Source: an uncultured Clostridia bacterium (GTDB taxonomy: Bacteria; Bacillota; Clostridia; Christensenellales; Borkfalkiaceae). Taken from it: 64,000 nt of DNA. The notes beneath the pieces were generated by a model. It saw only the letters and a program-made list of their open reading frames with translations. It was not told the DNA's origin and did no database searches. Both the position numbers and the translations under genes were made by a program. The stretch is taken from assembly GCA_944327465.1 (NCBI GenBank), contig CALVHH010000002.1, forward strand, positions 62,001-126,000, read 5' to 3'. This document shows positions 44,193 through 51,522 of this stretch, piece after piece. Each line of letters starts with the position of its first letter. The first letter of the stretch is position 1.

Positions 44193-44277
44193 AGAAAGAG
44201 CTGTCCGCGCGCCGACATCGTAAAAACGACGCGGCAGATTCGCGGAGCGCGGTGCAGCGTAACGCTGCGCGCGCAGT

Positions 44278-44949
44278 TTATTTGTCCTGCAACAGGTCGG
44301 GGCGGAGCTTTTTTGTAAGCTTAAGGCTCTCCTCCCTGCGCCACTCGGCAACTTTTTGATGATTGCCCGAAAGCAGCACCTGCGGCACGCTTTCGCCGCG
44401 GAATACGGCGGGACGGGTATACTGGGGGTATTCGAGCATGCCGTCGGCAAAACTTTCGTCCACGAGCGAGCCCTGCGACAGAACGCCGTCCACATACCTT
44501 GCAACGGCGTCGCACACGACCATTGCGGGCAGTTCGCCGCCCGTGAGAACGTAGTCGCCTATTGAAATTTCCTCGTCTATGAACATGTCGATGACGCGCT
44601 GGTCGACGCCCTCGTAGTGGCCGCAGAGCAGCAAAATTTCGGGTTTTTCTACGAGCTCGAACACCTTTTGCTGGGTAAACTTTTGCCCCTTGGGCGACAT
44701 GTAAATGCGGTGAGCGGTGTGGCGAGGGTCTGCCGCCTCTATCGCCGAGGCTATGGGCTGGGGCATCATCACCATGCCCGCGCCGCCGCCGAACGGGTAG
44801 TCATCGCACTTGGAGTGTCTGTCTTGGGAGTAGTCGCGGATATTGACTATGTCTATCTGCAGTTTTCCGCTGTCGGCAGCCCTGCCTATAATGCTCTCCT
44901 TGAGGGGCACGAACATTTCGGGAAAGAGCGTCAGAATGGTTATCTTCAT
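44278..44949 (-). CDS. trmD: tRNA (guanine-N1)-methyltransferase
   Basis: It makes m1G37 in tRNA and prevents frameshifting. 223 residues of the SPOUT knot family, with LTLFPEMF, LLCGHYEGVDQRV and IGDYVLTGGELPAMV. It follows rimM by 41 bp. Confidence 0.97.
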   Translation of the reverse strand: MKITILTLFPEMFVPLKESIIGRAADSGKLQIDIVNIRDYSQDRHSKCDDYPFGGGAGMVMMPQPIASAIEAADPRHTAHRIYMSPKGQKFTQQKVFELVEKPEILLLCGHYEGVDQRVIDMFIDEEISIGDYVLTGGELPAMVVCDAVARYVDGVLSQGSLVDESFADGMLEYPQYTRPAVFRGESVPQVLLSGNHQKVAEWRREESLKLTKKLRPDLLQDK

Positions 44950-44990
44950 AATTTGACAAGCTGCCCTTAAAACTTTAGGGCATGTATTAT

Positions 44991-45494
44991 TTAATCGTAC
45001 AGCGCAACTTCGTCGAAGCGCTTTTTGTTGACGGTCACCCTTTTGGCTTGCACGTCGATATCTTCGATGACGCCTTCGGCGGCGACAAATGTAACCCTTT
45101 TGCCGTTGCCTTCAACTACGTAGATATCCGTCTTTGCGGGCGTTATATCGATGATAGTGCCCATGCTCTTGCCCTTTTCGGTGACGACTTCGCAGCCCAG
45201 CACGTCTACGAGATAGAACGTGTCTTCCGGCAGTTCGGGTGCGTCCTCGCGCAGGGCGACGACTTCTTTGCCGCGCAACAGCTCGGCGGCGTTTCTGTCG
45301 GCTATGCCGCGGAGCGTTAAATACGCGCAGTCGCCCGCGGGGCGGACGGCGAGCACCTTGTATTCGGCGCCGTCAATGAACACCCTGGCAAAATTGCATA
45401 AGTCTTCGGCGCTGTCGGTAAGAGTTTTTACCTTTATTTCGCCGCGGATGCCCTGGGGCTTAAGTACCGTGGCGATAGTGAGAGTCTTTTCCAT
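44991..45494 (-). CDS. rimM: 16S rRNA processing protein RimM
   Basis: 30S assembly factor, 167 residues: N-terminal RimM domain (PQGIRGEIKVKTLTD) and C-terminal PRC-barrel (DTFYLVDVLGCEVV). Order khpA-rimM-trmD is conserved in Bacillota. The ribosome binding site is weak. Confidence 0.95.
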   Translation of the reverse strand: MEKTLTIATVLKPQGIRGEIKVKTLTDSAEDLCNFARVFIDGAEYKVLAVRPAGDCAYLTLRGIADRNAAELLRGKEVVALREDAPELPEDTFYLVDVLGCEVVTEKGKSMGTIIDITPAKTDIYVVEGNGKRVTFVAAEGVIEDIDVQAKRVTVNKKRFDEVALYD

Positions 45495-45519
45495 AGCTCA
45501 ATATTATAGCTCCATAAAG

Positions 45520-45545
45520 AAAAAAAGGCCGGACAGCCTTTTTTT
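45520..45545 (-). terminator. Terminator or attenuator between khpA and rimM
   Basis: AAAAAAAGGC, six-base loop, GCCTTTTTTT, followed on the minus strand by CTTT. A standard intrinsic terminator inside the operon; it may lower rimM-trmD relative to ffh-rpsP-khpA. Confidence 0.75.
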
Positions 45546-45560
45546 CGCAATGAGTAAAAC

Positions 45561-45800
45561 TTATGCCTTTTTTTCTTCGATTTCGATGACGTACTTTTTG
45601 CTGTCGCGGGGGGTGGCGCAGCGGACAAGCGTGCGCATTGCCTTGGCAATTTTGCCCTGCTTGCCTATTACCTTGCCCATATCGCTTTCGGCGAGGAGAA
45701 CGGTAACTTCGATCGCGTTTTCCTTTTCTTCCACCTTGTACTCTATCTCGTCCTTGTTGTCGGCAAATTGTTCTACGATGTATTTAATGAGTTCTAACAT
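45561..45800 (-). CDS. khpA: KH-domain RNA-binding protein KhpA
   Basis: 79 residues consisting of one KH domain with the GKQG loop (VIGKQGKIAKAMRTLVR). In other Bacillota KhpA pairs with KhpB/Jag to bind RNAs and affect cell division. Genomic place between rpsP and rimM is typical. Confidence 0.95.
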   Translation of the reverse strand: MLELIKYIVEQFADNKDEIEYKVEEKENAIEVTVLLAESDMGKVIGKQGKIAKAMRTLVRCATPRDSKKYVIEIEEKKA

Positions 45801-45850
45801 AAATTTCTCCGCGGCGCGGCATATCGGATAGATGCGCCAATATTAATTTT

Positions 45851-46147
45851 TTACTTCTTCTTTTTCTTGTTGTTGGTCTTGGGAGCGGAAAGCTTTGCGG
45901 GCTGTTCCATTGCGCCCACCTTTACAAGATAGCTCTTTACCGTTTCGGTGGGCTGAACACCCTTGGAGAGCCAATCCTTTGCCTTTTCAACGTCGATGTT
46001 GATTTCTGCGGGGTTCTTTAAGGGGTCTACATAGCCGATTTTATCGATGTATTCGCCCGACTGTGCCTTTCTGGAATCGATAACTACGATCCTGTAGAAG
46101 GGGGACTTCTTGTCGCCCATTCTGGTGAGTCTCATTTTAACTGCCAT
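45851..46147 (-). CDS. rpsP: 30S ribosomal protein S16
   Basis: 98 residues starting [20 protein letters not shown], with [13 protein letters not shown]. The C-terminus has a Lys/Asn-rich tail (NNKKKKK), longer than in Bacillus. AGGAG upstream of the ATG. Confidence 0.97.
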   Translation of the reverse strand: MAVKMRLTRMGDKKSPFYRIVVIDSRKAQSGEYIDKIGYVDPLKNPAEINIDVEKAKDWLSKGVQPTETVKSYLVKVGAMEQPAKLSAPKTNNKKKKK

Positions 46148-46194
46148 TGTTTATCTCCTATGAATATATAAAAATTTTAAATATCTTAATTAAT

Positions 46195-46424
46195 AAATTA
46201 ATTCAAAAACAAAAAATTTTTCGCGCCTTTGGCGCATAGCAACACGTTGCAAGCGAAGTCGCGCCTTCGCGCAGCAAGCCCCAATTTGCGCATACCTGCG
46301 CCTCAGCGGGTGAGGCGGCGCAATTTTATTATCGGGGGCGCTTAGCATTGCGCCGCCGAGGGCAGCGCCCTCAGATAACGGCGAGTTGGTGCGTTGCCGC
46401 CAATGCACAACGAGCGTTAATTTT
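46195..46424. other. Highly structured 230-bp spacer between ffh and rpsP
   Basis: At least six perfect or near-perfect hairpins lie in about 190 bp: 46223-46235, 46239-46250, 46253-46270, 46299-46317, 46358-46372 and 46389-46408. An 11-bp inverted repeat, GGCGGCGCAAT (46314-46324) with ATTGCGCCGCC (46347-46357), spans the middle. No SRP RNA motif (GGTC...GGAAG...AGCA) is present. It may be a structured RNA, a processing signal or a dense repeat. Confidence 0.5.
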
Positions 46425-47738
46425 TTACATAAACGGCAATCTTCTTTTGCCGCCCTTGAGCTGTTTTATGAGCTGCTTGGTCTGGTCGAACTGCTTTAAA
46501 AGCTGGTTTATTTCCTGCACGGTCGTGCCCGAGCCGCAAGCTATCCTCTTTTTGCGGGAGGAATTTATTATCGAAGGGTCGTTCCTCTCTTTGGGGGTCA
46601 TCGAAAGGATTATCGCCTTGGTACGCTCGAGACGGCTTTCGTCTATATCCCCTTCCTTTATCTTGCCGACAAGACCGGGCATCATGGAGACGAGCGCCTG
46701 CGCGCCGCCCATTCTTTTCATGCTTTCGAACTGCTCAAGATAGTCTTCCAACGTGAAGGCGTTTTCGAGCATCTTCTTTTGCATCTTTTTTGCCTGCTCT
46801 TCGCTGACGGCTTCCTGCGCCTTTTCGATGAGCGTAAGCACGTCGCCCATGCCGAGTATGCGCGAAGCCATGCGGTCGGGATAGAAATATTCAAGATCGG
46901 TCAGTTTTTCGCCGACGCCTATGAACTTTATCGGCTTGCCCGTGACCGCCTTTATCGAAAGGCAGGCGCCGCCGCGAGTGTCGCCGTCGAGCTTGGTTAA
47001 AACTATGCCCGTGACTTCGAGCCGTTCATTGAATGTCTTGGCTACGTTTACCGCCACCTGACCCATCATTGCGTCGACGGTGAGCAGTATTTCGGATACC
47101 TCCACCGCCGCCTTTATGCGCTCGAGCTCCTGCATGAGCTTTTCATCTATTTCCAGCCTGCCGGCGGTATCTATTATGACGGTATCGTAGCCCATGGAGC
47201 GGGCGTATTCCACCGCCTCCTTTGCCGTCTTTACGGGGTCCTGAGTGCCCTTTTGAAAGACTTCCACCCCCGCGTTTTTGCCGACCACCTGCAGCTGGGT
47301 TATAGCCGCCGGACGATATATGTCGCCGGCGACCAGCAGCGGCTTTTTGCCGCCCTTTTTTAAAAGAATGGCGAGCTTGCCGCACAGCGTCGTTTTGCCG
47401 GCGCCCTGCAGACCGCACATCATTATTACCGTGGGCGGCTTGGGCGACACGTTGAGTTTGGCGTTGGCGGGGCCCATCAGCTCGATGAGCTGTTCGTTGA
47501 CTATCTTTATTACCTGCTGAGCGGGATTGAGGCTCTTTAAAATCTCCTGACCGACCGCCTTTTCGGACACGTCCGAACAGAACTTTTTGGCGACCTGAAT
47601 GTTGACGTCGGCTTCGAGCAGCGCCACGCGAACTTCGCGCATGGCGGTCTTTATTTCAAGCTCGGTCAGCCTGCCGTGCTTTGTCAGCTTGGAAAATATA
47701 TGGTTCAATCTTTCGGATAGAGATGAGAATAATGCCAT
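46425..47738 (-). CDS. ffh: Signal recognition particle protein Ffh (SRP54)
   Basis: GTPase that with SRP RNA targets membrane proteins to FtsY. 437 residues: N domain, G domain with GLQGAGKTT (about 110) and DTAGRLEIDE, and Met-rich M domain (ESMKRMGGAQALVSMMPG) ending in GSGTTVQEINQLLKQF. The ATG at 47738, with AGGGA upstream, lies 34 bp inside ylxM. Confidence 0.97.
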   Translation of the reverse strand: MALFSSLSERLNHIFSKLTKHGRLTELEIKTAMREVRVALLEADVNIQVAKKFCSDVSEKAVGQEILKSLNPAQQVIKIVNEQLIELMGPANAKLNVSPKPPTVIMMCGLQGAGKTTLCGKLAILLKKGGKKPLLVAGDIYRPAAITQLQVVGKNAGVEVFQKGTQDPVKTAKEAVEYARSMGYDTVIIDTAGRLEIDEKLMQELERIKAAVEVSEILLTVDAMMGQVAVNVAKTFNERLEVTGIVLTKLDGDTRGGACLSIKAVTGKPIKFIGVGEKLTDLEYFYPDRMASRILGMGDVLTLIEKAQEAVSEEQAKKMQKKMLENAFTLEDYLEQFESMKRMGGAQALVSMMPGLVGKIKEGDIDESRLERTKAIILSMTPKERNDPSIINSSRKKRIACGSGTTVQEINQLLKQFDQTKQLIKQLKGGKRRLPFM

Positions 47739-48121
47739 GGATCGTCCCTGAAAGCTTTTTGTATGTCTTCGGCATAGTCGCCGCCGAGAATGTCCTTTAA
47801 TGCGCCGATATCTGCGGCATATTCGGGGTGCAATGCAACAAATTCCTGCGCCCAGCGCGTCGCCTTGGTGAGCACGAAAGACAGCCTTAAATCGCATTCG
47901 AGCAAAGTTTTTGAATAGTGCAGAGCCTGTTCGAAGCCTTCAAGCTGCTTTTTGCAGCCGGCGAGACATTCCGACACCGCCTGACGGGAGACGCCCTTTT
48001 GTTCGGCTATCTCCGACACGGTGAGGTCGAGATTGAAATACATATCGGTCATCTCGCGCTGGGTGGGAGTGAGCAGCCCGCCGTAGATATCCCAAAGGCG
48101 CATAAACTCAAGCTTATTCAT
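47705..48121 (-). CDS. ylxM: YlxM family (UPF0122) helix-turn-helix protein
   Basis: 138 residues. The first 70 form a sigma-70-region-4-like HTH (LTPTQREMTDMYFNLDLTVSEIAEQKGVSRQAVSECL) typical of YlxM, which modulates SRP. The C-terminal half is longer than in Bacillus. It heads the ffh operon. The ATG lies 12 bp from the -10 box and has no ribosome binding site, so the message is nearly leaderless. A second in-frame ATG six codons later is possible. Confidence 0.92.
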   Translation of the reverse strand: MNKLEFMRLWDIYGGLLTPTQREMTDMYFNLDLTVSEIAEQKGVSRQAVSECLAGCKKQLEGFEQALHYSKTLLECDLRLSFVLTKATRWAQEFVALHPEYAADIGALKDILGGDYAEDIQKAFRDDPWHYSHLYPKD

Positions 48122-48133
48122 ATCGACTTTTAA

Positions 48134-48163
48134 AGTATACTAAAAAGGCGCGGCGTTTGTCAA
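48134..48163 (-). promoter_or_regulatory. Promoter of the ylxM-ffh-rpsP operon
   Basis: TTGACA (48158-48163), 18 bp, TATACT (48134-48139) on the minus strand. A second TTGACA-like hexamer lies 16 bp further upstream. Confidence 0.8.
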
Positions 48164-48271
48164 GCATTTTTACTTGACAAAAAATTTTCGACGTGGCGGG
48201 CGGTCTTTTAATAACATTTAATGTTGTATATTTTAATATAGCCGACTTTTAAAAAGGATAAATAAAAAATA

Positions 48272-48300
48272 TTGACACTATTAACGCGCTATGTTAAACT
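48272..48300 (+). promoter_or_regulatory. Promoter of the 77-aa gene
   Basis: TTGACA (48272-48277), 17 bp, TAAACT (48295-48300). The leader contains GATGTAA-AA-TTACATC, a small hairpin just before GGGAGG. Confidence 0.6.
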
Positions 48301-48337
48301 TATTGCCATGATGTAAAATTACATCGGGAGGATGAGA

Positions 48338-48571
48338 ATGATGCGGAAGGAGATAGACGGCGTTGTATACGACACAGCGCTTGCGACCGTGGACAAAAAG
48401 TTCACATACGGCGCCTACGGTGCGGACAACGGCTATGAAGAGACGCTGTACATAACGGCGGACGGCGAATACTTTATCTACACGAACGGCGGAAAGTATT
48501 CTAAATATCCCAACGAGGATATCGTGCCGATAGAGCACTGCAGGGTGCGCGACTGGATAATGTCGCACTGA
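48338..48571 (+). CDS. Small protein of unknown function (77 aa)
   Basis: Sequence MMRKEIDGVVYDTALATV...GYEETLYITADGEYFIYTNGG...VRDWIMSH. Small clostridial proteins with the pattern EETLY-T-G-YFLYG are common, but their role is unknown to me. GGGAGG lies 6 bases before this ATG; 48332 and 48341 are alternative starts. It has its own promoter and a strong terminator, so it is a real transcription unit. Confidence 0.75.
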   Translation: MMRKEIDGVVYDTALATVDKKFTYGAYGADNGYEETLYITADGEYFIYTNGGKYSKYPNEDIVPIEHCRVRDWIMSH

Positions 48572-48617
48572 AGACGGGCGGCTGACGCATTTGAATGCGT
48601 CCGCCGCCCGTCTTTTT
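48571..48617 (+). terminator. Rho-independent terminator
   Basis: AAGACGGGCGGC and GCCGCCCGTCTT with an inner ACGCATT-TG-AATGCGT stem, followed by TTTATC. Confidence 0.88.
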
Positions 48618-48685
48618 ATCTTACGTTTAAAAATGCCGCTGCCGGGTTATATATATTATAAATAAAATAGAGAAGGTGTTAAATT

Positions 48686-49153
48686 ATGACCGAAGAAAAA
48701 AATGATGAAGTTATAGCCGAAGACGAAAATAAATCGGCAAAAAAAGAGGGAAAACTTTCGGGATTTTTTAAAAAGGTCGGGCAGAAGTTTGACGACGCGA
48801 CGTACGATTCGCGCCTGACTTCCGATTTCAACAAAAATCACGTAAAATACCAGGTCTTTACCGGCACGGGCATATTTTCTGCCAATCCCGAAATTGCCGT
48901 CGAAGAACACCTTGAAGGCGACAGGAAATACGTCACCGCCTTGGGCGGCGATGAGGACGTAATAAAAGCCGGCTGCCTAATAAGAAAAAACAACGACAGC
49001 GCCGTTTACAATATAGCCGAAGTTGAAAAGACGACGCTGGAAATAGAGTTCGAAGGCAAGGCAAACAAAAAGGACGGGCTGAACATATACATCGGCGAGC
49101 CCGCAAAAAAGGTCAACGTCATAAAAGTAGGCGACGACTTTTACCTGGCATGA
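48686..49153 (+). CDS. Hypothetical acidic/basic cytoplasmic protein (155 aa)
   Basis: I do not recognise the family. The first 25 residues are charged and low in complexity (MTEEKNDEVIAEDENKSAKK). A short basic segment follows (LSGFFKKVGQKFDD), then a predicted all-beta domain to the end. No signal peptide. GAAGGTG precedes the ATG. A hairpin terminator follows at 49177-49214. Confidence 0.7.
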   Translation: MTEEKNDEVIAEDENKSAKKEGKLSGFFKKVGQKFDDATYDSRLTSDFNKNHVKYQVFTGTGIFSANPEIAVEEHLEGDRKYVTALGGDEDVIKAGCLIRKNNDSAVYNIAEVEKTTLEIEFEGKANKKDGLNIYIGEPAKKVNVIKVGDDFYLA

Positions 49154-49176
49154 CGCATAATATTTAAACAGCCTCT

Positions 49177-49214
49177 ATGGCGGCGAAAGCTTTTGCGCTT
49201 TCGCCGCCATGTTT
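49177..49214 (+). terminator. Stem-loop after the 155-aa gene
   Basis: ATGGCGGCGAAAGC, loop TTTTGC, GCTTTCGCCGCCAT, then GTTTATT. Weak U-run. Confidence 0.6.
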
Positions 49215-49243
49215 ATTGCCTCACCCTTAAAAATTTGCCCCCT

Positions 49244-49284
49244 TAAAGAAACGGTATACCCCGCGGCAGTACATCGCCGCGGGG
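49244..49284 (-). terminator. Terminator of the minus-strand RNA locus
   Basis: CCCCGCGGC, 8-base loop, GCCGCGGGG, then TATACCGTTTCTTT on the minus strand. Confidence 0.6.
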
Positions 49285-49465
49285 TGGAATATGCTTAGTA
49301 TTAAATTTTAATTTCTTAGAGGTTTGCCTCGTGAAACGGTTACTGATAAGCCGTTCGGGGTAATGTTCCCTTGCAGTGATGCCTTTGTGCCTGAAAGGTG
49401 AGCCGTGCGCCCATCATAGTGGATTTGCTTACTCGGCATTGCCTACTGCGAAATTAAAACCGTGT

Positions 49466-49501
49466 TTACGAATTTAAACCTCTGCACATTAAATTGTACA
49501 T
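49466..49501 (-). CDS. Micro-ORF d (11 codons)
   Basis: ATG...TAA encoding MYNLMCRGLNS, preceded by AAGGAAGGTATAGTCCG. It is the fourth of four tandem start units on this transcript and starts 15 bases after the stop of micro-ORF c. Confidence 0.35.
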   Translation of the reverse strand: MYNLMCRGLNS

Positions 49502-49516
49502 CGGACTATACCTTCC

Positions 49517-49555
49517 TTATGATTCGAGTGCCCTTGAAAGTACATTTCTGGTCAT
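49517..49555 (-). CDS. Micro-ORF c (12 codons)
   Basis: Encodes MTRNVLSRALES. It has a perfect AGGAGG nine bases before the ATG. The flanks GTACA and TGTAC could pair across the start codon. Confidence 0.4.
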   Translation of the reverse strand: MTRNVLSRALES

Positions 49556-49593
49556 TGGTGTGTACCTCCTAAGCATTGAATGGGATCAAGATT

Positions 49594-49638
49594 TTATGCG
49601 CCTGATCCGGACGCATCTGAAAATACTGCTCTTATCAT
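49594..49638 (-). CDS. Micro-ORF b (14 codons)
   Basis: Encodes MIRAVFSDASGSGA. A perfect AAGGAGG lies nine bases before the ATG. Its end GGATCA pairs with TGATCC in the spacer that follows, so a stop-proximal hairpin forms. Confidence 0.4.
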   Translation of the reverse strand: MIRAVFSDASGSGA

Positions 49639-49743
49639 ATTTGAGTACCTCCTTAGCGTCGAAATTTTGGAGTGAATTTATATATACGGGCGGTCGCTGA
49701 AAGCTATCCGCTCAAATTATAAAACCTTGACCCGCTTTCGCGG

Positions 49744-49758
49744 CTACTTATAAGTCAT
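49744..49758 (-). CDS. Micro-ORF a (4 codons)
   Basis: ATG ACT TAT AAG TAG, preceded by AAAGAGGTAAGCTATT. It lies inside the 5' structured part. Very short; it may be only part of the RNA fold. Confidence 0.25.
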   Translation of the reverse strand: MTYK

Positions 49759-49778
49759 AATAGCTTACCTCTTTATTT

Positions 49779-49795
49779 GTGTTTAGCGCTAACAC
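49779..49795. promoter_or_regulatory. LacI-type palindrome or 5' stem of the RNA locus
   Basis: GTGTTTAGCGCTAACAC, with the perfect core TTAGCGCTAA and central CG as in LacI/GalR operators, at about +25 to +41. It could equally be the first stem of the RNA. Confidence 0.4.
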
Positions 49796-49826
49796 TTTTT
49801 GTAAGTTATTTTCTTTTTGTACTTTA

Positions 49827-49854
49827 AGTATACCATATAAATTTTATTTGTCAA
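49827..49854 (-). promoter_or_regulatory. Promoter of the RNA locus
   Basis: TTGACA (49849-49854), 16 bp, TATACT (49827-49832) on the minus strand, in an AT-rich region; start predicted near 49820. Confidence 0.85.
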
Positions 49855-49931
49855 TACCTTTTTCAAAAATTTTTTAAATTTTTTTTCGGTGCGAAAAGCG
49901 CCCGTCCCGGGGGCGATTTTTCGCACCGCTA

Positions 49932-49960
49932 TTGCATTTTTACCCGAAGCGTGTTATAAT
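49932..49960 (+). promoter_or_regulatory. Promoter of the nitroreductase gene
   Basis: TTGCAT (49932-49937), 17 bp, TATAAT (49955-49960). A GGTGCGAAAA...TTTTTCGCACC stem (49889-49928) separates it from the divergent RNA promoter. Confidence 0.78.
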
Positions 49961-49988
49961 ATTTTAAAACATGCGGGAGGTATTTTAT

Positions 49989-50510
49989 ATGAACGCCACG
50001 ATAGACGACCTTATAACGCGCAGGAGCATAAAAAAGTACAAACCTGACGCCGTGCCCGAAGAGCTGTTGAACAAAATAACCGAAGCGGGCACGTATGCTG
50101 CCTGCGGCATGGGCAGGCAGTCGCCCATCATAATCGCCGTGACAGACAGGGCGGTGCGCGACGAGCTTTCGGCAATAAACGCCAAAATAATGGGCAGAGA
50201 GGGCGCCGACCCCTTCTACGGCGCGCCCGCCGTGCTGGTCGTGCTTGCAGACAAGAGCGTGCCCACGCACGTTTACGACGGCTCGCTGGTCATGGGCAAC
50301 CTGATGGCGGCTGCGCACGCGCTGGGGCTGGGAAGCTGCTGGATACACCGCGCAAAGGAGACCTTTGAACTGCCCGAAGGCAGGGCGCTGCTTGAAAAAC
50401 TGGGTATAGAGGGCGAATACGAGGGCATAGGCAACTGCATAGTGGGCTATACCGACGAGGAGCGCGAAGCCAAGCCCAGAAAACAAAACTATGTATACCG
50501 CGTAAAGTAA
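49989..50510 (+). CDS. Nitroreductase family protein
   Basis: 173-residue FMN-dependent oxidoreductase. It begins LITRRSIKKYKPDAVPEELL, where RRSIKKY holds the FMN phosphate contacts, and later has GNLMAAAHALGLGSCWI and IGNCIVGY. The substrate is unknown; such proteins reduce nitroaromatics, quinones or flavins. GGGAGG precedes the ATG at 49989; the upstream ATG at 49971 lacks a site. Confidence 0.92.
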   Translation: MNATIDDLITRRSIKKYKPDAVPEELLNKITEAGTYAACGMGRQSPIIIAVTDRAVRDELSAINAKIMGREGADPFYGAPAVLVVLADKSVPTHVYDGSLVMGNLMAAAHALGLGSCWIHRAKETFELPEGRALLEKLGIEGEYEGIGNCIVGYTDEEREAKPRKQNYVYRVK

Positions 50511-50523
50511 ACGAATATTTAAA

Positions 50524-50543
50524 GGCGGCGGGCGCCCGCCGCC
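50524..50543. terminator. Bidirectional hairpin between convergent genes
   Basis: GGCGGCGGGCGCCCGCCGCC is a perfect 20-bp palindrome. AT-rich tracts flank it on both sides (TATTTAAA and CCCTATTTATG). Confidence 0.6.
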
Positions 50544-50567
50544 CCTATTTATGCCGTTTAACGTATT

Positions 50568-51521
50568 TTACTTGTCGTTGACCACGTTTATAGGATGGCC
50601 CTGAATGAAGCACTTTAAATTGTTTGCCACCGCCTGCACCAGCCTTGTGCGCGTCTCCTTTGGTATCCAGGCGATATGCGGAGTGATGACGGTGTGACGG
50701 GCTTTGAAGAGCGGGCAGCCCTTTGCCATGGGCTCTTCGGCAAGCACGTCCAACCCTGCCCCCGCTATCCTTTCGCTGTTGAGCGCCGCGGCAAGGGCGG
50801 CTTCATCCACCAGCCCGCCGCGGGCGGTATTGATGAGTATGGCGCTGCGCTTCATGAGCGACAGCGTGTGCGCGTTGACGAGCTCCTTTGTCTGCTCCGT
50901 GAGCGGACAGTGCAGCGACAGCACGTCGCTGCGGGCAAAAATTTCCTCACGCGTGACGAGCTCGTAAGGGCAGTCGGCGGGCGGAGTGCGGGTGCACACT
51001 ATTACGTTCATGCCGAACACCGAAGCTATCTGCGCGGCGCGTCTGCCTATATTGCCGTAGCCGTACACGCCGAATGTCAGCCCGCTGAGTTCACGCGTCT
51101 GCCAGGGCATATACGAAAAGGACTTGGAACGCTTCCAGTCGCCGTTGGCTACGGACGCCGAATACTTATCGATATTGCCGCACAGGCAGAGCAGCAGCGC
51201 GAACGCATGCTGTGCCACGGCGTTTGTTGAATACCCGGGCACGTTGCACACCGTTATGCCGCGCCTTGTGCATGCTGCTAAATCGACATTGTTGTAGCCG
51301 GTGGCATATGTGCCGACGTATTTCAGCTTGGGGCAGGCTTCGAGCAGAGCTTCATCCACCTGCGCCTTGTTTACGAGCAGCGCCTCGGCGTCGCGCGCGG
51401 CGAGGGCGAGCCCGCCAGGGGTGAGCACGTCGTAGTACAAAACTTCGCCCAGCTCGTCGAGCGGCGAAAAATCGATATCGCCGGCAGAAACCGTGCACAA
51501 ATCGACCGAAACTATCTTCAT
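50568..51521 (-). CDS. D-2-hydroxyacid dehydrogenase (hydroxypyruvate/glycerate dehydrogenase-like)
   Basis: 317 residues: catalytic domain, NAD-binding GVYGYGNIGRRAAQIA, Arg in NTARGGLVDE, Glu in LAEEP and His in ITPHIAW. It is closest in pattern to hydroxypyruvate/glycerate dehydrogenases, which would fit serine metabolism in this genome; the substrate is not proven. GGAGGAATAAA precedes the ATG at 51521. A 94-residue unknown gene ends one base upstream. Confidence 0.9.
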   Translation of the reverse strand: MKIVSVDLCTVSAGDIDFSPLDELGEVLYYDVLTPGGLALAARDAEALLVNKAQVDEALLEACPKLKYVGTYATGYNNVDLAACTRRGITVCNVPGYSTNAVAQHAFALLLCLCGNIDKYSASVANGDWKRSKSFSYMPWQTRELSGLTFGVYGYGNIGRRAAQIASVFGMNVIVCTRTPPADCPYELVTREEIFARSDVLSLHCPLTEQTKELVNAHTLSLMKRSAILINTARGGLVDEAALAAALNSERIAGAGLDVLAEEPMAKGCPLFKARHTVITPHIAWIPKETRTRLVQAVANNLKCFIQGHPINVVNDK

Positions 51522-51522
51522 T

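Larger units (their letters stand above)
49244..49822 (-). ncRNA. Candidate structured RNA / multi-micro-ORF transcript of about 570 nt
   Basis: It is bounded by a near-consensus promoter and a hairpin terminator, with no gene longer than 15 codons on the strand. The 5' part has a GNRA-capped hairpin (CCGCTTTCGCGG on the plus strand, 49732-49743) enclosed by a long-range helix, AAGCTAT (49760-49766) with ATAGCTT (49701-49707). The middle has four ribosome binding site plus start codon units. The 3' part (49321-49449) folds as GCAGT-ATGCC / GGCAT-ACTGC closing a hairpin CCTTT-AAAGG, followed by GGG-CCC and AACGG-CCGTT hairpins. Length and density of structure resemble the large ornate RNA classes (ROOL, GOLLD, OLE), but I cannot match a family from memory. 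Confidence 0.6.

Noticed and set aside
46195..46424. SRP RNA gene next to ffh
   Set aside because: The conserved tetraloop and bulge region (GGTC...GGAAGG...AGCA) is absent from both strands.
49321..49449. Possible glycine, cobalamin or c-di-GMP riboswitch in the folded 3' module of the RNA locus
   Set aside because: Short stretches such as TTTCAGGCACAAAGG and ATCCACTATGATGGG recall riboswitch cores, but the full conserved blocks are absent, and no gene lies downstream to be regulated.
49244..49822. tmRNA, 6S RNA or RNase P RNA at the RNA locus
   Set aside because: No tRNA-like end with GGTTCGATTCC, no GAGGAAAGTCC RNase P motif, and no single long bulged hairpin as in 6S RNA.
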